A stretch of 11,404 nucleotides of DNA from WHSM01 sp050701635 (GCA_050701635.1 JBOGDF010000179.1:1-11404), one strand, 5' to 3'; positions 1 to 7,627 are shown, numbered from the stretch's first letter. The notes: generated by a model from the sequence alone, not told the origin. Made by a program: numbers and translations.

Positions 1-619
1 GCTGTGCGGGGTGGACGTGCGGTGGCCGGGCGCCGCGGCGCCGGCGCTGCGTGACGTACACCTGGAAATTTCGCCGGGTACGCACGTTGCCGTGACGGGC
101 CCCTCGGGCGCCGGGAAGTCGACGCTGCTGGCACTGTTGTTGGGTTTTCTGGAGCCGGAGCGGGGCACCGCCGGGCGGCCGGCGCGGGTGGCGTGGTGTC
201 CGCAGGAGCCGCAGCTGGTGTCCACCACGATCCGGGAGAACCTGCGGCTGCCCAACCCGTCGGTGAGCGACGCGGTGCTGGGCGAGAAGCTACGGCAGGC
301 CGGGTTGGACGGCTGGCAGGCGAAGCTGGACACCCGGCTGGACGGTCAGGGCGCGGTCACCTCGGGCGGCGAGGCGCAGCGGCTGGCGCTGGCGCGGGCG
401 CTGGTGGCGGCCGACCGGGCGGAGCTGGTGCTGCTGGACGAGCCGACCGCGCACCTGGACCGTACGACCGCCGACGCCGTATGGGACAACCTGCGATGGG
501 CGCTGGCCGGGCGCACCGTGCTGCACGTGACGCACCACCCGGACGAGGCCGCCCGTGCCGACCTCACCATCGAAGTCCGCGACGGCCGGCTCCAGGTGCG
601 GACCCGGGTGGCTGTCTAG
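1..619 (+). CDS. cydC: ABC exporter ATPase domain, probable CydC (5' end outside window)
   Basis: This is the C-terminal nucleotide-binding domain of an ABC exporter, about 205 residues. The frame is open to the left edge and the codons before the GTG at 11 read naturally into the domain (LCGVDVRWPG), so that GTG is not the true start; the membrane domain lies outside the window. Visible motifs, numbered from that GTG, are Walker A GPSGAGKST (30-38), Q-loop WCPQEP, signature TSGGEAQR, Walker B LVLLDEP followed by the D-loop AHLD, and the H-loop VLHVTHHP. The ATPase set looks intact. The LLALLLGFLEPE and AWCPQ wording is typical of CydC, partner of CydD in the heterodimeric thiol (glutathione/cysteine-type) exporter needed for cytochrome bd assembly. 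CydC is chosen by resemblance only; another heterodimeric exporter subunit is possible. The gene ends at a TAG sharing CTAG with the convergent reductase gene. Confidence 0.72.
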   Translation, partial: LCGVDVRWPGAAAPALRDVHLEISPGTHVAVTGPSGAGKSTLLALLLGFLEPERGTAGRPARVAWCPQEPQLVSTTIRENLRLPNPSVSDAVLGEKLRQAGLDGWQAKLDTRLDGQGAVTSGGEAQRLALARALVAADRAELVLLDEPTAHLDRTTADAVWDNLRWALAGRTVLHVTHHPDEAARADLTIEVRDGRLQVRTRVAV

Positions 620-1023
620 TCGAGATCGAGCCGCACCGAGAGCAGGTCGGTGCCGACCTTGCGGACGATGTTCGCGTGCCTGGGGCGGCCGAACGACTCC
701 AGCCGCGTCTGCGGATCGTCGGACTCCACCACCGTGCCACGAGCGGAACGCCAGCGCCCGCCGAGCCGGACCCGTACCTCCGGATGGGCGGACAAGTTGC
801 GTACGTAGCCTGCGTGGCGGCCCTGCTCGGCGACGATCCACAGCGCCCCGCCGTCGGGGTGTACGCCGACCACCGTACGGCGGTGTTTGCCGCTCTTCCG
901 GCCGGTGGTCTCGAGGATCGCGTGGCCCGGCACCAGCCCGAGGAACACCCCGAGCTTCACCGGCGGATTGAGCAGGTACTTCTGGAGCAGCTTGACCCGG
1001 CGGCGCTTGCGCTGATCGTTCAC
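616..1023 (-). CDS. Deazaflavin (F420)-dependent nitroreductase-family protein
   Basis: A 135-residue protein of the Ddn/DUF385 family, small split-barrel proteins that in actinobacteria use the deazaflavin cofactor F420 to reduce quinones, nitro compounds or other electrophiles. The hallmark ETTGRKSGKHRRTVV lies at residues 38-52, followed by LWIVAEQGRHAGYVRNLSAHPEVRV at about 61-85, the usual cofactor-binding core with the NLxAxPxV motif. The length is normal. A basic N-terminus (QRKRRRVK) precedes a helix, as often in this family, and may allow peripheral membrane contact. The start is GTG; an ATG 8 bases upstream (at 1031) is out of frame and stops at once. It starts 18 bases after the stop of the Acg-type nitroreductase on the same strand, so the two are probably co-transcribed. 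F420 use and substrate are inferred from family; some members bind FMN or heme. Confidence 0.85.
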   Translation of the reverse strand: MNDQRKRRRVKLLQKYLLNPPVKLGVFLGLVPGHAILETTGRKSGKHRRTVVGVHPDGGALWIVAEQGRHAGYVRNLSAHPEVRVRLGGRWRSARGTVVESDDPQTRLESFGRPRHANIVRKVGTDLLSVRLDLD

Positions 1024-1041
1024 CCGTGCATTATGCCGGGA

Positions 1042-2010
1042 TCAGGTCGCTTCGAGCACTTCGCTGGCGGCCCGGCGGCCGGTCATCGACACCTCGTCGG
1101 CGAGCTCGGTGCCGTTCGCCGCCGGTACGCCGATCCGCAGCGCCAGGTACGGCGAGCCGATCCCGGACAGCATCCGGTAGATCGTGGCGCGGGCGCCCGG
1201 CACCTCGATCACCGCGCTGATCGGCTGTACGGCGAGCCCGTGCACCAGGGCGGCCAGCCATACCGCGGACAGCGCCTCGCCGGCGTGCAGCCAGGAGACC
1301 GGGCGGTCGCCGTTGCCGTACAGGATGGCGTACGTGTCGTTCGGGCGGTACGGCGAGCCGCGCGGCGGTAGCGCCGTCACGGGGATCCCGTCGGGTGCCC
1401 CGGGCGGGTGGCCGGTCCAGTGGGTCAGCTCCTGCCGGTTGCGGCGGTCGGCGGACTCGGTAGCTTCGGCGTGCTCGGCCGCGGTGAGCAGGGTGGTCAC
1501 CTGGTCGGGGTTCAGCACCTGCAGCCACACCCCCTCGGAGGCCGCGGCCTGGCGCATCGCGGTCAACGCCTCGTCCGGGATCCGTACGTCCGCGAACGAC
1601 CGCCGGTCGGTCTGCCGGTGCAGCGCCGCGAGGAGCAGCTCGGTGGCGTGCTCGGTCACCGGGATCGGACGGTCCACGGTCACGGTCGCCAGCCGGCCGA
1701 GCTGGTCGCGCTCGCGCAGCCGGCGTACCGCGGGCAGGTAGCCCATGCCGCGCAGCGCGACCCGTACCTGGTGCAGCGCCGCGCCGCAGGACAGCAGCAG
1801 CAGCCGGCCACCCGGATCGGCGATCTGCAGCTGCCAGCGCTCGTCGGCGTACAGCTCCAGCCGGTCGCCGCCCACCCGCCAGTGCCACGGCTGGGTGTTG
1901 TGCACCGAGGGGGCGTGCAGCGCCACCAGCGCGGCGTTGCCCAGCGCCGAGGCCGCGTCCGGTGCCGCCGGAATGTCCGTGGCGCGGGGCTCGTCAGCTA
2001 CCGATTTCAT
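1042..2010 (-). CDS. Acg-family FMN-binding nitroreductase
   Basis: A 322-residue protein of the Acg nitroreductase-like family (Rv2032/Rv3131-type of mycobacteria). The N-terminal APSVHNTQPWHWRV at residues 33-46 is the family signature, the region that contacts FMN in nitroreductase folds. HRQTDRRSF near 130 and the C-terminal segment leading to SPYLALRIGVPA also fit. Such proteins often look like a fused pair of nitroreductase halves, and in mycobacteria they belong to hypoxia/dormancy regulons; the enzymatic substrate is generally unknown. The ATG at 2010 gives the usual family length. The frame stays open upstream to 2547, but that part lies antisense to kdgK and reads as non-protein. 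The ribosome binding site is weak (AGGCTGAAG). The gene is first in an operon with the deazaflavin-type reductase. A 14-base inverted repeat lies 53-66 bases upstream of its start and may be an operator. Confidence 0.86.
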   Translation of the reverse strand: MKSVADEPRATDIPAAPDAASALGNAALVALHAPSVHNTQPWHWRVGGDRLELYADERWQLQIADPGGRLLLLSCGAALHQVRVALRGMGYLPAVRRLRERDQLGRLATVTVDRPIPVTEHATELLLAALHRQTDRRSFADVRIPDEALTAMRQAAASEGVWLQVLNPDQVTTLLTAAEHAEATESADRRNRQELTHWTGHPPGAPDGIPVTALPPRGSPYRPNDTYAILYGNGDRPVSWLHAGEALSAVWLAALVHGLAVQPISAVIEVPGARATIYRMLSGIGSPYLALRIGVPAANGTELADEVSMTGRRAASEVLEAT

Positions 2011-2248
2011 GGTCTTCAGCCTGCTCGACCACACCGCCGGCGGCACGGGTCGAACGGCCCCAAACGCCCAGGCGTTCGCCACCCGCGGTGCGGTCTTGCC
2101 GCCGGGTGTACCGCAGGTGCCGCCGGGGTCCCGAGCGGGATCTCTGCAAGAATCCGAGGGCACAAGTAATTTCAAAAGATCATTGAGAAGTACGCGGCGG
2201 TACGGGAGATCGTGCGCGGCGCCGAGGGCGTACGGCAGGGTGAGAGTT
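2011..2248. promoter_or_regulatory. Divergent intergenic region between reductase operon and kdgK-eda
   Basis: These 238 bases must hold the promoters for both the leftward reductase operon and the rightward kdgK-eda operon. The half near kdgK has an AT-rich island at about 2163-2190 that stands out from the GC background, including TCAA(N7)TTGA at 2172-2186. TTGAGA at 2184-2189 followed after 18 bases by GATCGT is a weak sigma-A-like pair for kdgK. A good Shine-Dalgarno stretch (CAGGGTGAGAG) lies just before the kdgK ATG. The half near the nitroreductase has an inverted repeat at 2063-2076 but no clear -10/-35 pair. None of this is decisive. Confidence 0.4.
2063..2076. repeat. 14-base inverted repeat, possible operator
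   Basis: AACGCC and GGCGTT form perfect 6-base arms around CA. A looser outer pair, CGAACG at 2051-2056 and CGTTCG at 2073-2078, overlaps the same site. The repeat lies 53-66 bases upstream of the Acg-type nitroreductase start and about 170 bases from kdgK, a position expected for a dimeric repressor or activator of the reductase operon. No regulator gene is visible next to it, so this is a candidate only. Confidence 0.35.
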
Positions 2249-3193
2249 ATGGATCTGGTGACGTTCGGCGAGGTGATGGGGCTGCTGGTGGCACGCCCCG
2301 GGCAGCCGCTGCCGCAGGCACGCGACTTCACCGCCGGGGTCGCCGGCGCCGAGGCCACCGTGGCGATCGGGCTGGCGCGGCTGGGCCACCGTACGGGGTG
2401 GTTCGGGCGGGTCGGCGACGACGCGTTCGGGCAGGCGGCGCTGACCGCGCTGCGCGGCGCCGGTGTGGACGTCAGCCGCGCCGACACCGACCCGCAGGCC
2501 CCCACCGGGATGCTGGTACGCGACGCGCACCCGCGCCGCCGGATCACCGTGCAGTACTACCGGGCCGGCTCCGCGGCCAGCTTCACCGCGCCGCGGCACG
2601 TCGACCCGGCGTACGTCGCCGAGGCCCGGCTGCTGCACGTCACCGGGATCACCCCGGCGCTGTCCGAGTCGTGCCTGGAGGCCACCCGGGCCGCGCTCGC
2701 CGCCGCCCGGGAAGCCGGCGTCACGGTCTCCTTCGACCCCAACGTACGGCTCCGGCTGTGGTCCGCCCAGCGCGCCGGCGAGCTGCTGCGGGAGCTGACC
2801 GCCGGCGCCGACATCGTGCTGACCAGCGAAGACGAGGCCGCCCTGGTCACCGGGCAGCCCGACCGGGTGAAGGCCGCCGCGTGGTGGCGGGACCACGGCA
2901 CCAGCCTCGTCGTGGTGAAGGCCGGCGCGGACGGGGCCTGGGCCACCGACGGCGAGCAGGAGTGGACCGTCCCGGCGCTGCCCGCCGACGTGGTGGATCC
3001 GGTCGGGGCGGGGGACGCCTTCGACGCCGGATTCCTCTCCGGCTGGCTGGACGGGCTGCCCACCCCGGAGTGCCTGGCCCGGGGCGCGGCGTGCGGGGCG
3101 CTGAGCGTACAAGCCGTGGGGGATCTGGACGGGTTGCCGTACCCGCAGGACCTGCAGGCCGCGTTGGACACCCGAGCGGAAGTGGACCGATGA
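2249..3193 (+). CDS. kdgK: 2-keto-3-deoxygluconate kinase, PfkB family
   Basis: A 314-residue PfkB-family carbohydrate kinase, normal length for KdgK, which phosphorylates 2-keto-3-deoxygluconate (or the galactonate epimer) to the 6-phospho form in the cytoplasm. The first PfkB signature is the stretch AGAEATVAIGLARLG (32-46) followed by GRVGDD. The usual Asn of the GGAxxNVA motif is Thr here. QYYRAGSAASF (102-112) matches the YYR substrate loop seen in characterised KDG kinases. SFDPNVRLRLW is at 161-171, and the C-terminal DPVGAGDAF has D256 as the expected catalytic base and GAG as the anion hole. The start is the ATG with the CAGGGTGAGAG ribosome binding site; the frame is open further upstream but overlaps the divergent gene. 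The stop overlaps the eda start as ATGA. The aldolase next door is the main support for KDG over another sugar; 2-keto-3-deoxygalactonate is the alternative. Confidence 0.88.
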   Translation: MDLVTFGEVMGLLVARPGQPLPQARDFTAGVAGAEATVAIGLARLGHRTGWFGRVGDDAFGQAALTALRGAGVDVSRADTDPQAPTGMLVRDAHPRRRITVQYYRAGSAASFTAPRHVDPAYVAEARLLHVTGITPALSESCLEATRAALAAAREAGVTVSFDPNVRLRLWSAQRAGELLRELTAGADIVLTSEDEAALVTGQPDRVKAAAWWRDHGTSLVVVKAGADGAWATDGEQEWTVPALPADVVDPVGAGDAFDAGFLSGWLDGLPTPECLARGAACGALSVQAVGDLDGLPYPQDLQAALDTRAEVDR

Positions 3194-3801
3194 CCTATCA
3201 ATGGCAGACCACCGCGGCCATCGCCGAGCGGCGCGTGGTCGGCATCCTGCGCGCTGATTCCGGCGAGGCGGCGAGGCGAGCCGGCGAGGCGCTGATCGCC
3301 GGCGGCCTCACCGTCGTCGAGGTGTCGCTGACGACGCCGGACGCCGTGGACACGATCAAGGCGCTGGCCGCCGGGTATCCGGATGCCACCATCGGCGCCG
3401 GTACGGTGCTCGACGAAGCCAGCGCCCGGCTCTCGATCCTGGCCGGCGCGCGGTTCCTGGTCAGCCCGACCGTGGCGCCCGCCGTGATCGCCACCGGCCA
3501 CCGGTACGGCGTACCGACGCTGGCCGGCGCCCAGACGCCGACCGAGGCGGTGGCGGCGTTGGAGGCCGGCGCGGCGCTGGTGAAGCTGTTCCCCGCCGGC
3601 GAGCTCGGGCCCGGCTATCTGAGCGCGGTCCGGGCGGCGCTGCCGCAGATCGGCTTCGTACCCACCGGAGGGGTCAACGCCGACAACGTCGCCGACTGGT
3701 TCGCCGCCGGCGCGGTGGCGGTAGGCGTCGGCGGCTCCCTCACCACCGGCACCCCGGACGAGATCACCACCCGCGCCGCAGCCTTCCTCAAAGCCCTGTA
3801 G
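3190..3801 (+). CDS. eda: KDPG/KHG-type aldolase
   Basis: A 203-residue class I aldolase of the KDPG/KHG family, usual length. It cleaves 2-keto-3-deoxy-6-phosphogluconate to pyruvate and glyceraldehyde 3-phosphate. K132 in ALVKLFPA is the Schiff-base lysine, E44 in VVEVSLTT is the catalytic Glu, GAGTVLDE is at 69-76, and PTGGV(158-162) and GVGGSL (179-184) are the phosphate-binding loops. The position four residues after E44, an Arg in the E. coli enzyme, is Thr48. That substitution also occurs in Gram-positive and galactonate-type members, so the sugar epimer used is uncertain. The ATG overlaps the kdgK stop by 4 bases, so translation is coupled and the product of the kinase is the likely substrate. 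The operon ends here at a strong hairpin. No edd (phosphogluconate dehydratase) is in the window, favouring a sugar-acid salvage route over the full Entner-Doudoroff pathway. Confidence 0.9.
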   Translation: MTYQWQTTAAIAERRVVGILRADSGEAARRAGEALIAGGLTVVEVSLTTPDAVDTIKALAAGYPDATIGAGTVLDEASARLSILAGARFLVSPTVAPAVIATGHRYGVPTLAGAQTPTEAVAALEAGAALVKLFPAGELGPGYLSAVRAALPQIGFVPTGGVNADNVADWFAAGAVAVGVGGSLTTGTPDEITTRAAAFLKAL

Positions 3802-3814
3802 CGCTGCTCTTCAA

Positions 3815-3864
3815 GATCATGGGGCCCTTCAGGTAGTCATGACTACGCGAAGGGCCCCATGATC
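3815..3864. terminator. Long perfect hairpin, probable bidirectional terminator
   Basis: Two 16-base arms (GATCATGGGGCCCTTC at 3815-3830 and its exact reverse complement at 3849-3864) enclose 18 bases. That loop contains a further perfect 14-base palindrome, GTAGTCATGACTAC (3833-3846), so the element folds as a 16-bp stem, a 2x2 internal loop and a palindromic tip. It begins 13 bases after the eda stop and ends 16 bases past the end of the convergent GH31 gene, exactly where a bidirectional terminator is expected. No U-tract follows in either direction, which is common in actinobacteria. The right arm is also half of a second palindrome, CCCCATGATCATGGGG (3855-3870). Confidence 0.82.
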
Positions 3865-3880
3865 ATGGGGGGTGGAGGGG

Positions 3881-6800
3881 TCAGGGGGCGCAGGTCAGCT
3901 TCGCCTCGGCCCAGTCGCCGTGGTCGCTGCCGATGCCGTTACCGCCGTCGCCGATGTAGAGCTCGACGTACTTGCCGCCGGTCACGTCGACGTCGACGCC
4001 GAGCGTGGCCGAGTTGCCGGTCATCACCGGGGAGGCGTACTTCTCCTGCCCGTCGACGATCACCTTGAACTGGATCGAGCCCCGGTCGGCCATCTCGTCG
4101 TCCACCCCGATCTTCGCGGTGAACCGGGTGCAGGCGCCGCCGGTGTGCACCTTCACGTTGGAGATGGCGTGCGCGCCGAGCCCCTTCGCGTAGGTCACCC
4201 CGTTCAGGGTCAGCGTCGCGCCGTCACCGCCGGCGCTCTCGCCGTTGGAACGGTCGCGTTCCACCGGTCCCCAGCCGTTGGTCGCCTCCAGCCACTCCAG
4301 GTCGCTGACCCACGCCTCACCCTTCGGTACGGGTGGCAGCGGGCGGTCGTGGATCGTGGCGGCGAAGATCCCCAACGTGCTGGTGGCGGGGAGCTTCACG
4401 GCGCGTACGGTCTTCCCGGGCGTCAGCTCGACGGTGTTGTAGAAGACCCGGTACGCCACGTCGGTGTTCGCCAACCCGCTCGGGGTGTAGCGACCCTGCA
4501 CCGACACCGCCAGCTTCGAGCCGCCGGTGGACGGATCCTGGAACGACCAGTTCGGGTACGTCAGCGTGTGGCTCGACGTGGTCCCGTCGGTGTAGATCAC
4601 GGTCACCGTACCGCTGGCGCGGGTGTTGGAGCCCGAGCCGAGCAGCGCCAGGTGCGAGCCGCGACCCGACACCAGGATCGGGTGCCCGACGTTCTTCACC
4701 ACGTTCGGCGTACCGGGGGCGGCCGCCGGCCAGGTGAACTGGGCGCCGTTGGCGGTCACCGTCGCACCTGGCGTGTAGCCCTTCTCGGCGAGCAGCTCGG
4801 CGGAGAAGCTGTTGCCCGCCCCGTCGAAGTTGCCCTTCGCATACGTGTCCTTGTCAGCGATCCCGACCACGTTGTACGCGTCCGCCACCGACCCGTACGG
4901 GATCACCGCCGTCACCGCCCCGGTGGTGGTCTGTTTCGTTTCGCGGATGCTGTACGTCGCCGTCGGCCGCAGCGTGTAGCTGGCCGGCTTCACCGATCCA
5001 CCGGGGGTGACCGCCAGCGTCGCCGACACCGTGGCACCCGGGTCGACCTTGGCGAAGGTCTTGCGGGCCGCGGTCCAGCCCTCCGGCACCCCGACGGTGA
5101 GCGCCACGTCCTTCATCGGGACGGCGCCGCCGTTGCGGAAGTTGACCTTGACGTCGGTGCCCTGCCCGGGCGCGGAGAACAGCGCCGGCGCGGTCGCCGA
5201 CACCAGCCCGAACGTGTCGTCGACCCGCTCGCCGCCACCCACCGAGGTGGTGCCCGACAGGGTCACGGTGGCGGTGCTGCCGGTGGCGACGGTCGGGGTC
5301 TTGACGTACACGGTGCCGCCCCGGTCGGCCGGGTCGTAGAACCAGCCGCTGGCCGCCGCGTCGTACGCCGCCTTGGAGTCCAGCGCCGGCAGTGCCTTGT
5401 CGCCCAGCGCGACCGCGCCCGGCTTGGTGCCGGTGTGGACGGTCAGCTCGTACGGCCGCGACGCCGGCTTGCCCACGTAGCTGCCGGTCGACGCGCCGAT
5501 CGTCACCACCACGTCGCCACGCGCCTTCACCGGCGCGGAGACGGTGAAGTCCTGGGTGGCGTACGCCGACTGCCGGTGCGCCCGGGTCACCCGGTCGTCC
5601 TCGTACAACTGGAAATCGGAATTGCCCAGCGGGTAGACGTCGACCGTGAGCCGGTCTCCTGCCTTGTGCTCGGCGTGGTTGTTGATGCCGGACTTGAACA
5701 TCGGCACCACCGCGCCGGCCTTGGTGAACAGCGGCAGCCGGTCCAGCGGCGCGTGGTAGCCGTCGATCGTGGTCGGCCCCTGGTAGACCTTGCCGGACCA
5801 GTAGTCCACCCACATGCCTTCCGGCAGGTAGATGCCGTTCTTGGTCTCGCCCTCGTCCCACATCGGCGCGACCAGGAACTCCTGCCCGGCGAGGAACTCG
5901 TGGGTGGCCCCGTACGCCGCGGAATCGCCCGGGTACTCCAGCGGCAGCGAGCGGTTCAGCGGCGCGCCGGTGCGGTGCGCCTCGGCGGCGTACGAGTAGA
6001 AGAACGGCAGCAGCCGCTCCCGCAGCTTGAGGTACTTGCGGTTGATCGCGGTGTACGGCTCACCCCGCGACCAGGGCTGTTTGTACGCCGGGTTCGCCCA
6101 CCCGCTCATCGTCATGAACGCCGGATTGAACACCTTCCACTGCATGTCCCGTACGTAGCTGGCGTCGGTGCCGCCGAAGATGCCGTCCACGTCGCCGGCG
6201 GCGTACGCGATGCCGGAGTTGCCGGAGCCGTGGATCGCCGGGATCTGCCACTTGATGTTGTCCAGCGTGCCGCCGTGGTCGCCGGTCCACATCACCGCGC
6301 ACCGCTGCGCGCCGGCCCAGCCTTCGACCATCCACGCGTAGCCGCGGGCGTCGCTGTGCTGCTCGATCCCGTCGTACGCGTCTTCACAGGCGGTCAGCGC
6401 GTGCCGGTAGCCGGGGCCGACCCAGGCGACGTCGAGCTTGCGGACGCGTACCCCCGCGGTGCCGACCTCGTCGGGCTGCCGGTCCAGCGCGGACTGGGTC
6501 CACAGCCCCATCTGGATGTTGCGGCGCCGCAGCTCGTCACCGGTGGTCTTGAGCGGGTCGATCTCGCGCTTGCCCCAGTACGTGCCGTCGACCAACTCGT
6601 AGCCGAGGTCGTCGGAGTAGCCGCAGCCGTAGTCGTCGTTGACCAGCATCCAGCCGCGCGGCATGTCGGTGTCCACGAACTTCTGCGCCACCTTGACCGC
6701 GTCCAGAGTCGTCTGCTTCTCGGGGTGGTTCTTCCAGTCGTTGGACGCGTCGGGGTCCACCGCGTAGTGGCCGCGGTTGTAGCAGTCGGAGTCGCCGTAC

Positions 6801-7627
6801 TCCAGGCCGTAGATCGGCGGCAGGAACGGCCGGCCGGTCAGCTCGGTGTAGCGGTCCAGGCTGGTCTTGAAATCCCCCACGAAGTAGTACGCGTCGAAGC
6901 GCTTCTCGTTGTGCGTGGTCGCTACCGGCGCGTTGAACGCGTAGCTGCCCGGGGCGAAGGTGTTGCGCAGCACGCCGTACCCGGCGCTGCTCATGTAGTA
7001 GGGCGACGCGTTCGGGTAGCCGCCGTCGACCCAGTTGTAGTTCCGCTCGATCTTGATGGTCTGGCCGCGGTGCGAGAACCGCCCGTTCTGCATCCCACCG
7101 CCGAGGAACTGCTCCGTCGCGCCCCGCGCCAGGCTCTGCTTGGTGCTGGTGCCGGTCCAGCTCAGCGGCGCGGTCTCGGCCCAGACCCGGGTCCCGTCGG
7201 TCCGGTACACGCTGAACGTCAGCGGACTCTTGGTGGCCTTAACCACCACTTTGCCGGTACGCAGCTCGTAACCGTCGTCGGTCTCGACATGACTGGTACG
7301 CGGCGCCGGGTAGTCGGTCTTCACCACGATGTCGGCGTCGGGCGCGGACGGATCGGACGGGTCCGCGTTGGCCGGGTCGGTGAACTCGCCGTCCGGCGCC
7401 AGATGGAGCCGGAACATGTCTTCGCGCTGGAAGCTCACGCGCACCTTCGCCGTACCGGCCTCGAAGGTGTACGTGGCGCCATCGGCGGTGAAGCCGGTGA
7501 CGTCGCCCAGGCTCTGATCAGCGGCGGCGGACGCGCTGCTGGCGGCCACGGTGAGGAACCCGGCGGCGAGTGCCGCGGTCACCGACACCACCAGGGTCTT
7601 CAGGAGGGGTGAACGGGATAAACGCAT
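3881..7627 (-). CDS. Secreted multidomain GH31 glycosidase with NEW3 and NPCBM modules
   Basis: A 1248-residue extracellular glycoside hydrolase. Residues 1-35 are a Sec signal peptide (basic start, hydrophobic core, SASAA cleavage region). Next come an N-terminal beta-sandwich (about 40-265) and a GH31 (beta/alpha)8 barrel (about 268-600). D399 in VRKLDVAWVG is the expected nucleophile and D450 in MWTGDHGG the expected acid/base. A C-terminal sandwich with the NSDFQLYEDD motif follows. Then a NEW3 alpha-galactosidase-associated domain (about 810-895), a beta-rich domain starting ADAYNVVGIAD (about 915-1093), and a C-terminal NPCBM carbohydrate-binding module (1106-1248; KGLGAHA, GVDDE, DWAEAKLTC) with Cys1166/Cys1246 as a likely disulfide. 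GH31 includes alpha-glucosidases, alpha-xylosidases, alpha-galactosidases and alpha-N-acetylgalactosaminidases; the NPCBM/NEW3 set and the GDSDCYNRG loop lean toward a galactose-type substrate, which is inference. The ATG has GAGGTG 7 bases upstream and its own promoter. Confidence 0.9.
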   Translation of the reverse strand: MRLSRSPLLKTLVVSVTAALAAGFLTVAASSASAAADQSLGDVTGFTADGATYTFEAGTAKVRVSFQREDMFRLHLAPDGEFTDPANADPSDPSAPDADIVVKTDYPAPRTSHVETDDGYELRTGKVVVKATKSPLTFSVYRTDGTRVWAETAPLSWTGTSTKQSLARGATEQFLGGGMQNGRFSHRGQTIKIERNYNWVDGGYPNASPYYMSSAGYGVLRNTFAPGSYAFNAPVATTHNEKRFDAYYFVGDFKTSLDRYTELTGRPFLPPIYGLEYGDSDCYNRGHYAVDPDASNDWKNHPEKQTTLDAVKVAQKFVDTDMPRGWMLVNDDYGCGYSDDLGYELVDGTYWGKREIDPLKTTGDELRRRNIQMGLWTQSALDRQPDEVGTAGVRVRKLDVAWVGPGYRHALTACEDAYDGIEQHSDARGYAWMVEGWAGAQRCAVMWTGDHGGTLDNIKWQIPAIHGSGNSGIAYAAGDVDGIFGGTDASYVRDMQWKVFNPAFMTMSGWANPAYKQPWSRGEPYTAINRKYLKLRERLLPFFYSYAAEAHRTGAPLNRSLPLEYPGDSAAYGATHEFLAGQEFLVAPMWDEGETKNGIYLPEGMWVDYWSGKVYQGPTTIDGYHAPLDRLPLFTKAGAVVPMFKSGINNHAEHKAGDRLTVDVYPLGNSDFQLYEDDRVTRAHRQSAYATQDFTVSAPVKARGDVVVTIGASTGSYVGKPASRPYELTVHTGTKPGAVALGDKALPALDSKAAYDAAASGWFYDPADRGGTVYVKTPTVATGSTATVTLSGTTSVGGGERVDDTFGLVSATAPALFSAPGQGTDVKVNFRNGGAVPMKDVALTVGVPEGWTAARKTFAKVDPGATVSATLAVTPGGSVKPASYTLRPTATYSIRETKQTTTGAVTAVIPYGSVADAYNVVGIADKDTYAKGNFDGAGNSFSAELLAEKGYTPGATVTANGAQFTWPAAAPGTPNVVKNVGHPILVSGRGSHLALLGSGSNTRASGTVTVIYTDGTTSSHTLTYPNWSFQDPSTGGSKLAVSVQGRYTPSGLANTDVAYRVFYNTVELTPGKTVRAVKLPATSTLGIFAATIHDRPLPPVPKGEAWVSDLEWLEATNGWGPVERDRSNGESAGGDGATLTLNGVTYAKGLGAHAISNVKVHTGGACTRFTAKIGVDDEMADRGSIQFKVIVDGQEKYASPVMTGNSATLGVDVDVTGGKYVELYIGDGGNGIGSDHGDWAEAKLTCAP

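Noticed and set aside
193..1371. 392-codon plus-strand frame across the cydC end and both reductase genes
   Set aside because: It crosses three well-supported genes on both strands and shows only repetitive Gly/Ala/Arg composition.
2170..2248. Protein-like stretch (KIIEKYAAVREIV...) in the kdgK leader
   Set aside because: It follows a TAA at 2167 and has no ATG or well-placed GTG with a ribosome binding site before it becomes the out-of-frame overlap with kdgK. It could be a remnant, but there is too little to support a pseudogene.
2011..2547. N-terminal extension of the Acg-type nitroreductase to 501 codons
   Set aside because: The extra 179 residues lie antisense to kdgK and across the divergent promoter region. 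They show no family similarity, and the ATG at 2010 gives the normal length.
3872..7612. A 1246-codon open frame on the plus strand opposite the GH31 gene
   Set aside because: It mirrors the GH31 gene codon for codon. Its Arg/Val/His-rich translation has no domain, and such long antisense frames are expected where third positions are almost all G or C.
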